Positions 1-5,743 of a DNA stretch of 10,260 bases are shown one piece after another. Below the pieces are notes generated by a model, which saw only the letters and a program-made list of their open reading frames with translations, was not told where the DNA came from and searched no databases. The position numbers were made by a program, and so were the translations under genes. Source of the DNA: Rhodospirillales bacterium. Lineage in GTDB: Bacteria > Pseudomonadota > Alphaproteobacteria > Acetobacterales > Acetobacteraceae. The DNA lies in the NCBI GenBank assembly GCA_028866445.1, contig JAGWIE010000029.1, positions 1 through 10,260 on the forward strand, in the 5' to 3' direction. Positions within the stretch are counted from its first letter, which is position 1; each line of letters opens with the position of its first letter.

Positions 1-1
1 C

Positions 2-928
2 ACCGTGGAGAAAGTCGCCCCCACTGGCTCGCGCGTGCTCATCTCGGGGCCGCCAGGGGCGGGCAAGGAGGTTGTGGCGCGGATGATCCACGCCAAATCC
101 CGCCGCGCCGAAGGGCCGTTCGTGGTGATGAACTGCGCCATTCTGGCACCGGAAAAATTCGAGGCGGAGCTGTTTGGCGTCGAAGCTGGACCAGAAACCC
201 CGCGCAAGCAGGGCGTGCTGGAACGCGCACATGGCGGCACCCTGCTTCTGGATGAAGTTTCCGAATTACCCCTGGAGATGCAGAGCAAAATCGCCCGCGT
301 ACTGCAGGACCAAAGCTTTGAGCGTGTGGGTGGGGCCACACGGGTGAAAGTAGATATCCGCGTGCTGGCCACCACGGTGAAGGATTTGCAGGCGGAAATT
401 GGGGAGGGCCGCTTCCGCGAAGACCTCTATTATCGCCTCGCGGTGGTGCCGCTGCGCGTACCGGCCTTGAAGGAGCGGCGGGAGGATATTCCAGCCCTCG
501 CTAACCAGTTTCTCAGCCATGCGGCGGAAATCTCCGGCCTGCCCGCGCGCAGCCTGGCATCAGACGCCGTGGCGGCCTTGCAGGCGCATGACTGGCCCGG
601 AAATGTGCGCCAATTGCGTAATGTGATGGACTGGCTGATGATTATGCGCTCCGGCGAGCCTGGGGAACAGTTCCATGCCGAGCACCTACCCACCGAACTA
701 GCCGCCCACGCCCCTCGTGCTTTGGCAATAGACCCGGCAGCGGATGTGATGGCGCTGCCGCTGCGTGAGGCGCGGGATGTGTTTGAAACCCAATACCTCC
801 AGGCGCAGCTTTTGCGTTTCGGCGGCAACATCTCGCGCACGGCGAATTTTGTCGGCATGGAACGCAGCGCGTTGCACCGCAAGCTGAAACAGCTTGGCAT
901 TGGCGCCGCTGAGGATAAGGTCGCTTAG
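2..928 (+). CDS. ntrX: Nitrogen-regulation response regulator NtrX, 3' part (5' end outside window)
   Basis: NtrX is the cytoplasmic response regulator of the NtrY/NtrX two-component pair, linked to nitrogen metabolism, redox and envelope control in alphaproteobacteria. The reading frame is open to the left edge, so the receiver domain lies outside the window. Counting from the GTG at 5, visible parts are an AAA+ domain with Walker A GPPGAGK (15-21), Walker B LLLDE (80-84), RFREDLYYRL (136-145) and WPGNVRQLRN (197-206). A Fis-type helix-turn-helix (about 275-297, ending SALHRKLKQL) follows. The final block PLREARDVFETQYL...GGNISRTANFVGMERSALHRKL is characteristic of NtrX rather than NtrC. The GAFTGA loop that contacts sigma-54 is absent: after ELFG (55-58) the sequence reads VEAGPETPRKQG. 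Lack of this loop is known for alphaproteobacterial NtrX proteins, so the protein probably does not act as a classical sigma-54 activator. The gene converges on the kinase gene at 974. Confidence 0.9.
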   Translation, partial: TVEKVAPTGSRVLISGPPGAGKEVVARMIHAKSRRAEGPFVVMNCAILAPEKFEAELFGVEAGPETPRKQGVLERAHGGTLLLDEVSELPLEMQSKIARVLQDQSFERVGGATRVKVDIRVLATTVKDLQAEIGEGRFREDLYYRLAVVPLRVPALKERREDIPALANQFLSHAAEISGLPARSLASDAVAALQAHDWPGNVRQLRNVMDWLMIMRSGEPGEQFHAEHLPTELAAHAPRALAIDPAADVMALPLREARDVFETQYLQAQLLRFGGNISRTANFVGMERSALHRKLKQLGIGAAEDKVA

Positions 929-971
929 AAACTGTCCATAGTCTATTGTGGCGAGTTCTGAAACAGTTTCT
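927..971. terminator. Inverted repeat between convergent genes (possible weak bidirectional terminator)
   Basis: AGAAACTGT (927-935) and ACAGTTTCT (963-971) form a perfect 9-bp inverted repeat with a 27-base loop. It starts in the ntrX stop codon and ends 2 bases before the 3' end of the convergent kinase gene. No long T-run follows on either strand and the loop is long, so termination is only a guess. The right arm lies inside a second near-palindrome, GAAACAGTTTC (960-970), which could instead be a protein-binding site. Confidence 0.3.
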
Positions 972-973
972 GA

Positions 974-2374
974 CTAATCCTTATAAACCGGAATCGTAAT
1001 AACGGCGCGCAGGCCTGGGTGATTATCCTGCAAATGCAGCGTGCCGTTATGAAGCTGCGCTACAGCAAGAACCAAAGCCAGCCCCAGCCCCGAGCCTTGA
1101 GTGCTGCGCGCCGCCTCGCCACGGAAAAACCGCTCCGTTGCGCGCAACCTGTCCTGCTCGGCAATTCCCGGCCCACGGTCCGCCACCACAATCTGCACCA
1201 TGCCATCCACCACCTTCGCGGTAAAACTGATGACTGTGAGAGATTCTGAAAACTTTAAAGAATTATCGAGAAGATTGACAACAGCCTGCTGAATCAAATC
1301 GCGGTCAGCCCAAACCGGCAACGGCGTTTCAATTTCGGTATGCAGCACAATCTGCTTTTCTTCCGCAACGGCGCGGTAAAGTTCGTCCATATCCGTTAAC
1401 ACCGGGGTGAGGTCGATGCACGCAAAGGCCGCGCGGCGCGAGCCCACTTCAATCTCTGAAATCCGCAGCAGCGCCTCGAACACCGCAACAATCCCGTCCA
1501 GATCCAGGGTCGCCCGGTCGATCGCTGCCTGCATTTCATCCTTGGTGCTGGCGTGAAGTGCCGCATCTTCCAACCTGGCGCGCGCGCGCGTTACCGGCGT
1601 ACGTAAATCATGCGCAATGGCATTGGAAACCTGCCGTACCCCGTCCATCAACCTGGCGATGCGGTCCAGCATCTCATTAATGGTCACCGCCAATTCATCG
1701 AATTCGTCCCCCACACCGCTCACCGGCACGCGGCGCGAAATATCGCCGCGCGCAATGGCGCTGGTGGTGGCGGAAATATCCTTGATTGTGCGGCGGAACA
1801 GCGAGCGGATGAGCAGGGCACCCATAACGCCAAGCGCGATCATCAGGCTTAGCGCCCAGATCAACCCTGCGCGCAGCACATCGCGCAATTCCAGCCGGGC
1901 CTGCATATCCCGCCCCACCAGCAACTTCATGCCGCCAGGAAGTTGTTGCACATTCAGCAACGCAACGGAGGACACCCCCCGCCGCGTCACCGGCAGCTCA
2001 TACCAGACATTGTCGCGCGTCAGCCCCGCCGGCCAGTGGTCGAGATTACCTGTGAGAATTTGGCCAGTGGCACTCATCAGCAGATAAATGCCATCCTCAT
2101 CCGATGAGCTGGTCAGCCTGTCTTGAACAGCCTCCTCAAGCGAAGGCAATCCACCAATCTCCTGATGCTCCAGCAGAGTTTGCGCGTCGTTATGAATCGC
2201 GTTCTGCACCTGGTGTTGCAGCAACCCGAGCGTCGAATACCATAACGCCACCGCCAGCACGAAGGCGGAAAGGCCAAACACCACCGCGTAAACCAGGGCA
2301 AACCGCACCCCGGCCGAGCGGAACAATGCCCTGCGCCTACGTGCGGAGGCGGATGCTGGCCCAGTTCTGGCCAT
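974..2374 (-). CDS. HAMP-domain sensor histidine kinase
   Basis: A 466-residue membrane sensor kinase that should autophosphorylate and pass phosphate to the response regulator encoded just upstream. An arginine-rich N-terminus precedes transmembrane helix 1 (about 23-47). A periplasmic sensor region of about 120 residues follows, then helix 2 (about 170-190) and a HAMP linker (about 190-243). The HisKA H-box is AIAHDLRTP with phospho-acceptor His255. The ATPase domain has an N-box (NLLDNSLKFS, Asn367/Asn371), G1 box DRGPGI (399-404) and G2 box GSGLGLAL (427-434), so all catalytic motifs are intact. The start ATG at 2374 has AGGA 7 bases upstream and lies 17 bases after the regulator stop, which implies one transcript and translation in series. 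I see no recognisable ligand-binding motif in the periplasmic part, so the signal is unknown. The linked Deg protease suggests envelope stress, but this is inference. Confidence 0.92.
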   Translation of the reverse strand: MARTGPASASARRRRALFRSAGVRFALVYAVVFGLSAFVLAVALWYSTLGLLQHQVQNAIHNDAQTLLEHQEIGGLPSLEEAVQDRLTSSSDEDGIYLLMSATGQILTGNLDHWPAGLTRDNVWYELPVTRRGVSSVALLNVQQLPGGMKLLVGRDMQARLELRDVLRAGLIWALSLMIALGVMGALLIRSLFRRTIKDISATTSAIARGDISRRVPVSGVGDEFDELAVTINEMLDRIARLMDGVRQVSNAIAHDLRTPVTRARARLEDAALHASTKDEMQAAIDRATLDLDGIVAVFEALLRISEIEVGSRRAAFACIDLTPVLTDMDELYRAVAEEKQIVLHTEIETPLPVWADRDLIQQAVVNLLDNSLKFSESLTVISFTAKVVDGMVQIVVADRGPGIAEQDRLRATERFFRGEAARSTQGSGLGLALVLAVAQLHNGTLHLQDNHPGLRAVITIPVYKD

Positions 2375-2391
2375 CGGTTTTCCTGCCAGCT

Positions 2392-3075
2392 TTAAATATC
2401 TTCCGCGCGCAACATGTAGCCAGCATTGCGGACCGTATGCAGCAGCGAGGTATCGAACGGCTTATCAACCTTCTGGCGCAACCGCGAAATATGCACATCA
2501 ATCACATTGGTTTGCGGGTCGAAATGATAATCCCACACGCCCTCCAGCAGCATGGTTCGCGTCACTACCTGGCCGGCATGGCGCATCAGATATTCCAGCA
2601 ACCGGAACTCTCTTGGCTGCAAATCGATCTTCTGCGCGCCACGGCGGACAGAGCGGGACAGGAGATCCATCTCCAAATCGCCGACCAGGAGCCGTGTCGC
2701 CGGGCCATCGCTCTTACCGCGACGGGTTAATGCTTCAACCCGCGCCAGCAGCTCCGCGAACGCAAAAGGCTTGGTGAGGTAGTCGTCACCTCCCGCCTTC
2801 AAGCCTTTCACCCGATCGTCCACCTGGCCAAGTGCCGAGAGAAACAGCACGGGCGTGGTGTTGTCCTGCCCGCGTAATGTCTCAAGCAAACGCAAACCGT
2901 CTATGCCACCGGGCAGCATACGATCCAGAATAATGGCATCGAAATTTTCAGAGGCCGACAGAAACAATCCATCACGCCCATTATCGGCATGTTCCACCGT
3001 GTGCCCCGCTTCGCGCAGGCCCTTCAGAACAAACCCTGCCACATCCTTGTCGTCCTCAACGACGAGTATCCGCAT
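2392..3075 (-). CDS. OmpR/PhoB-family response regulator
   Basis: A 227-residue DNA-binding response regulator, the probable partner of the kinase encoded immediately downstream. The receiver domain (about 1-118) has the acidic pair Asp8/Asp9, phospho-acceptor Asp51 in ILDRMLPGG, Ser80 in the switch position and Lys102 in LTKPF, so it looks fully active. The C-terminal winged helix (about 128-225) carries LQPREFRLLEYL, VIDVHISRLRQKVD and the terminal RNAGYML typical of the OmpR family. The ATG at 3075 is preceded by an excellent ribosome-binding site, GGGGAG (3081-3086, 5-base spacing), located in the last codons of the protease gene. Only 2 bases separate the protease stop from this start, so the two are surely co-transcribed and possibly translationally coupled. 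It resembles the QseB/CusR/PhoP type of regulator, but the target genes cannot be read from the sequence. Confidence 0.93.
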   Translation of the reverse strand: MRILVVEDDKDVAGFVLKGLREAGHTVEHADNGRDGLFLSASENFDAIILDRMLPGGIDGLRLLETLRGQDNTTPVLFLSALGQVDDRVKGLKAGGDDYLTKPFAFAELLARVEALTRRGKSDGPATRLLVGDLEMDLLSRSVRRGAQKIDLQPREFRLLEYLMRHAGQVVTRTMLLEGVWDYHFDPQTNVIDVHISRLRQKVDKPFDTSLLHTVRNAGYMLRAEDI

Positions 3076-3077
3076 CT

Positions 3078-4103
3078 CTACTCCCCTATTTGTTCCGGCC
3101 GCCGCCCAACAATGACCGGCAAATGGAATATATGTGCATTTTCCTGTACCCCAAGGACCACTTTTCGTCCTGGTGCCATCGAAGCTATCGCACGGGTGAG
3201 ACCATCGGCACCTGAAATCGCCTCTCCGTTCACCGTAACAATCACGTCGGACTGAGACAAGCCCGCCTCATCCGCCGGTCCTCCGGGCTCCAAACCGGTT
3301 ATCTCAGCCCCCGGGCTGCCGTCCTGCGGGTCCTCCACAGAGACGCCAAGCCAGCCCCGCGCCACCGCGCCATGGGCAATAAGCTGGGCCACAATCGGCG
3401 CCGCACTATCGCTCGGAATGGCAAAGCCAATGCCAACAGATCCGCCGGAAGGCGAGACTATTGCTGAGTTTATGCCAATCACCCCACCCTCCATGTTAAA
3501 CGCTGGCCCACCGGAATTGCCGGGGTTTATCGGCGCGTCCAGTTGCAGAAAATGGTTGAACGGCCCCTCCCCAATATCCCGCCCCTCGGCAGAAATAATC
3601 CCGAGTGTAAAGGAGTTGCCGAGGGCAAAGGGATTGCCCGCCGCCAGCACCCAATCACCGATTTGTACGTTAGCAGAATTGGCCCAATGGGCTGGCTGAA
3701 GCAGTTTAGATGAATGAATTTTAATGACAGCGATATCGGTCAGGTCATCTGCCCCGACCAATTGTGCGGTTAATTTTTTGCCATCATCCAATGTTACCGT
3801 TATTTGCGCAGCCCCCTCAATAACGTGGTCATTGGTCACAATTAGCCCGTTGGGGCTAATAATGAGGCCTGAACCAGCGGCTTCGGTTAAGGGGGGCGTG
3901 GCCTTGCCCGCGCGCAACGGTGCTATCTTTCCACCTTGGCCGCCCGATGCTTCCGTAACTGTGATGCCAACCACGCTGGGTGCCACCATTTTTACCAGCG
4001 GAGCAAGCGAATGTGGCGCCCCCTGAAACAGACTGAATTGCGCGCACGCCGCCACTGGAGTCGCCCATAATAAACTCAGCGCCAGAACCCGCCACAGCAT
4101 CAT
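3078..4103 (-). CDS. Deg/HtrA-family periplasmic serine protease with one PDZ domain
   Basis: A trypsin-like S1C serine protease expected to act in the periplasm on misfolded envelope proteins. The chosen 341-residue form starts at ATG 4103, which has GGAGG at 4114-4118 (10-base spacing) and begins directly with a signal sequence (MMLWRVLALSLLWATPVAACAQ). A longer open frame back to 4175 lacks this logic. The catalytic triad is complete: His93 in TNDHVIEG, Asp123 in LTDIAV and Ser197 in NPGNSGGP. A single PDZ domain occupies about 249-335 (RGWLGVSVED...VNGEAISG). One PDZ and about 340 residues is closer to DegS or short HtrA proteins than to two-PDZ DegP. Cys20 sits in VAAC, which could be a lipobox, while ACA before Gln22 could be a type I signal-peptidase site. 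It is the first gene of the protease-regulator-kinase operon. Confidence 0.92.
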   Translation of the reverse strand: MMLWRVLALSLLWATPVAACAQFSLFQGAPHSLAPLVKMVAPSVVGITVTEASGGQGGKIAPLRAGKATPPLTEAAGSGLIISPNGLIVTNDHVIEGAAQITVTLDDGKKLTAQLVGADDLTDIAVIKIHSSKLLQPAHWANSANVQIGDWVLAAGNPFALGNSFTLGIISAEGRDIGEGPFNHFLQLDAPINPGNSGGPAFNMEGGVIGINSAIVSPSGGSVGIGFAIPSDSAAPIVAQLIAHGAVARGWLGVSVEDPQDGSPGAEITGLEPGGPADEAGLSQSDVIVTVNGEAISGADGLTRAIASMAPGRKVVLGVQENAHIFHLPVIVGRRPEQIGE

Positions 4104-4113
4104 CGCTTCAAAG

Positions 4114-4118
4114 CCTCC
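4114..4118 (-). promoter_or_regulatory. Ribosome-binding site that fixes the Deg protease start
   Basis: GGAGG on the minus strand lies 10 bases before ATG 4103 and 13 before the adjacent ATG 4100. It supports a start at the signal peptide rather than the in-frame ATG at 4175. Confidence 0.7.
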
Positions 4119-4200
4119 GCAGGCGAACGCTCCGCCTGGCTGCTTTTGCCATGCTGGCGGGTTTTGCGCCAACACGCCAAATGGTTGCGCTTAACCTACA

Positions 4201-4206
4201 ATTATA
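4201..4206 (-). promoter_or_regulatory. Candidate -10 element of the protease-regulator-kinase operon
   Basis: A perfect TATAAT occurs on the minus strand about 97 bases before the protease start codon, in the AT-rich divergent gap. No convincing -35 hexamer lies 16-18 bases upstream (ACTATA at 17), so the promoter may need an activator or may be misread. The element overlaps repeats described in the findings. Confidence 0.4.
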
Positions 4207-4281
4207 GTCCAATTCAGATTGCCTATAGTTGAAAATACCACATCGCCTTACGACGTGTCCCTGATATAGCAGGAGGCTGAA

Positions 4282-4620
4282 ATGAGTCCGAAACGCAGCG
4301 ATCCATCTTCCATCGATCTGGATTACCTGAAGACCGAATTTGAAAAATTCCGCGCCGGGTTGGGCGATACCGCGGTTAAGATGGGCGGTAGTGCCAATGC
4401 AGCGTTAGAGCAGATCACCGAATATCTGAATGGTGGCAATCTTTCCTCGCGCGTGGCCTCCATAGAGGAGGAGCTGGAAATTTTGGCAGCCCGCCTTAAA
4501 GGCACCGGCAAGGATGCCGTGGCGAAGCTGGAAACAGAAGTCAGCTCACGCCCGCTTGCCTCCCTTGCTGTTGCCTTCGGCTTAGGTGTGCTCGCCTCCG
4601 GCCTTTTGCGTCGCGGCTAA
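4282..4620 (+). CDS. DUF883/YqjD-like membrane-anchored small protein
   Basis: A 112-residue protein resembling the ElaB/YqjD (DUF883) family, which in E. coli attaches to the inner membrane by its C-terminus and has been linked to ribosome association in stationary phase. The body is predicted helical and charged (about 10-90), including VASIEEELEILAARLKG. The C-terminus PLASLAVAFGLGVLASGLLRRG is a single glycine-rich hydrophobic helix ending in arginines, the usual DUF883 ending. ATG 4282 has a strong GGAGG (4272-4276) with 5-base spacing. It is divergent from the Deg operon and followed 6 bases later by a YqjE-like gene, the same order as E. coli yqjD-yqjE, which strengthens the assignment. 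Sequence identity to YqjD is weak by eye. The function in this organism is unknown; the link to envelope or stationary-phase physiology is inference. Confidence 0.75.
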   Translation: MSPKRSDPSSIDLDYLKTEFEKFRAGLGDTAVKMGGSANAALEQITEYLNGGNLSSRVASIEEELEILAARLKGTGKDAVAKLETEVSSRPLASLAVAFGLGVLASGLLRRG

Positions 4621-4626
4621 TTCCGA

Positions 4627-5025
4627 ATGAACCTTGCCCGCCGCACGAGCTTTTTAGGTAAGAGCATTGCCCTTTGGGTGGCTATAACCATGGTGGTTTT
4701 GTGCGTGGCGATGGGCGCGTTGGGGTTGCTCATCGCGGCATTCATTGTCTGGCTTAGCCACCTTCTGGGCTTCGCCGCCGCCGCCGCCATCGCGGGTGGA
4801 ATCCTGCTGGTTTTCGCGGCCATCATTATGGGTGTTGGCGCATTCGCACTTCGCCGCCGGAACGCGCGCCTGCCTAGCCTCACATCGGAAGCCCTTGGCA
4901 TGGCAAGCTTTGGGATGCGGATGGCGGCCTTCGTCATCCGGCGAGACCCCAGCAAGGCGCTGCTTGCCGCAATGCTCGCCGGTGCGGTGGCTGAGCATTT
5001 CTCTCGCAGCCGCTCTAAGGAATAA
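4627..5025 (+). CDS. YqjE-like / holin-superfamily-III-like integral membrane protein
   Basis: A 132-residue protein with a short positively charged N-terminus (MNLARRTSFLGK) and two long transmembrane helices (about 13-40 and 47-73) joined by a short turn. An arginine-rich stretch RRRNAR and an amphipathic tail rich in Met and Ala follow. This two-helix plan, the length and the position right after a DUF883 gene match the YqjE/phage-holin-3_6 family. Despite that name, members are ordinary chromosomal proteins and nothing here suggests phage. No good ribosome-binding site precedes ATG 4627, and the previous stop ends 6 bases upstream, so translation is likely coupled to the YqjD-like gene. 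The stop codon is inside the terminator stem. Function not known. Confidence 0.75.
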   Translation: MNLARRTSFLGKSIALWVAITMVVLCVAMGALGLLIAAFIVWLSHLLGFAAAAAIAGGILLVFAAIIMGVGAFALRRRNARLPSLTSEALGMASFGMRMAAFVIRRDPSKALLAAMLAGAVAEHFSRSRSKE

Positions 5026-5050
5026 ACCCTCCCCAGAAGGGGAGGGTTTA
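5023..5050. terminator. Perfect 12-bp hairpin shared by convergent genes
   Basis: TAAACCCTCCCC (5023-5034) and GGGGAGGGTTTA (5039-5050) pair perfectly around the loop AGAA. The left arm begins with the stop codon of the YqjE-like gene, and the right arm ends 10 bases from the 3' end of the convergent DUF3576 gene. The symmetric A/T ends give a short U-run on either strand (GGGTTTAT in both directions), so it should work as a bidirectional intrinsic terminator. Confidence 0.8.
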
Positions 5051-5060
5051 TGCGGAGCCT

Positions 5061-5585
5061 CTACTTGGTGTTGTTGGCGGCCGCCTGAAGGTCCGCGGCA
5101 TGGGCCAGAATCCGGTCTTCCAATCCCGTGGCGATGGAGGGATCAGCCGGTGTGTCCACCCATTGGCCACCCTCCTGGTCCTGCTCGAACACACTCACCT
5201 GGATAGCATCGGCCGTAAGCGTCTTACCCAGAATATAAGCATTGGCCTTAAAGCGCGTGCCAGGTGCGGAAGGCGGGCTGTACCAATCGGTGATGATAAC
5301 CCCGCCGAACGGGTCAGCCGAGACTAGCGGCATAAAGGAGAGGGTATCCAGCGTCGCGCGCCACAGAAAGGCGTTTACTTGGATATTGGTGTTGGCCCCG
5401 GCATTGCCGCTGGCCCCCTTGCCCAGGGTGAACAAGGTTCCTGAACCCGCGGGAGCGGCGCCAAGCCCACCTTCCTCATAATTATTTACTTGCGGGGTGG
5501 AGGTTTTTATCCCGCCGCAGGCGCTGAGCGACAGCAAGCTGACGGCCAAACCAGCGGGGACGGCGATACGTTGAATAATCCTCAA
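5061..5585 (-). CDS. DUF3576 family lipoprotein
   Basis: A 174-residue predicted lipoprotein of the DUF3576 family, common in alphaproteobacteria and of unknown function. The N-terminus RIIQRIAVPAGLAVSLLSLSAC is a lipoprotein signal with lipobox LSAC, so Cys23 should be lipidated. The mature domain contains NAFLWRATLDTLSFMPLVSADPFGGVIITDWY in two adjoining stretches, a block I associate with this family. It is followed by RFKANAYILGKTLTADAIQVSVFEQ and a helical tail. The start is TTG at 5585: GGAGAG (5591-5596) lies 5 bases upstream and no ATG or GTG exists in frame further upstream. A candidate promoter sits 35 bases further up. Transcription ends at the hairpin shared with the YqjE-like gene. 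The protein probably sits in the outer or inner membrane facing the periplasm. Confidence 0.85.
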   Translation of the reverse strand: MRIIQRIAVPAGLAVSLLSLSACGGIKTSTPQVNNYEEGGLGAAPAGSGTLFTLGKGASGNAGANTNIQVNAFLWRATLDTLSFMPLVSADPFGGVIITDWYSPPSAPGTRFKANAYILGKTLTADAIQVSVFEQDQEGGQWVDTPADPSIATGLEDRILAHAADLQAAANNTK

Positions 5586-5614
5586 TTCTGCTCTCCAAGC
5601 CCGAAACTGCTTGC

Positions 5615-5643
5615 TGTTTAGCCTTCAACCCTTGTCACGCCAA
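5615..5643 (-). promoter_or_regulatory. Candidate promoter of the DUF3576 lipoprotein gene
   Basis: On the minus strand TTGGCG (5638-5643) and TAAACA (5615-5620) are separated by 17 bases, a plausible sigma-70-type pair. It would start transcription about 22 bases before the TTG start. The match to consensus is moderate (4/6 and 3/6). The -35 lies in a 6-bp inverted repeat. Confidence 0.4.
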
Positions 5644-5675
5644 GGGCTGGGTGGGGCACAGCCAAAACCCACACC

Positions 5676-5715
5676 AAAAAACAAGAAAGGGCGGCGGTTG
5701 CCCGCCACCCTTTCT
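5676..5715 (-). terminator. Strong intrinsic terminator of the porin gene
   Basis: The arms 5702-5715 and 5684-5697 form a 14-bp stem on the minus-strand transcript with one G-U wobble and a GCAA loop, a stable GNRA tetraloop. The stem is followed at once by TGTTTTTT. It begins 28 bases past the porin stop and precedes the DUF3576 promoter, so it separates the two minus-strand genes. This is the clearest Rho-independent terminator in the window. Confidence 0.93.
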
Positions 5716-5743
5716 GTCAGAACTCGAGTACTTGTTCAGGCGG

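Noticed and set aside
1576..1590. Short GC alternating run (GCGCGCGCG) in the kinase gene as a repeat element
   Set aside because: It encodes the conserved Arg/Ala-rich stretch after the H-box (TRARARLE) and is explained by codon choice.
4104..4175. Longer N-terminus of the Deg protease from ATG 4175
   Set aside because: It would place 24 non-hydrophobic residues before the signal peptide; the strong GGAGG at 4114-4118 points to ATG 4103.
4627..5025. Phage holin or prophage remnant
   Set aside because: The holin-like family name reflects distant similarity. The gene sits in a yqjD-yqjE-type pair, with no lysin, integrase or other phage gene nearby.
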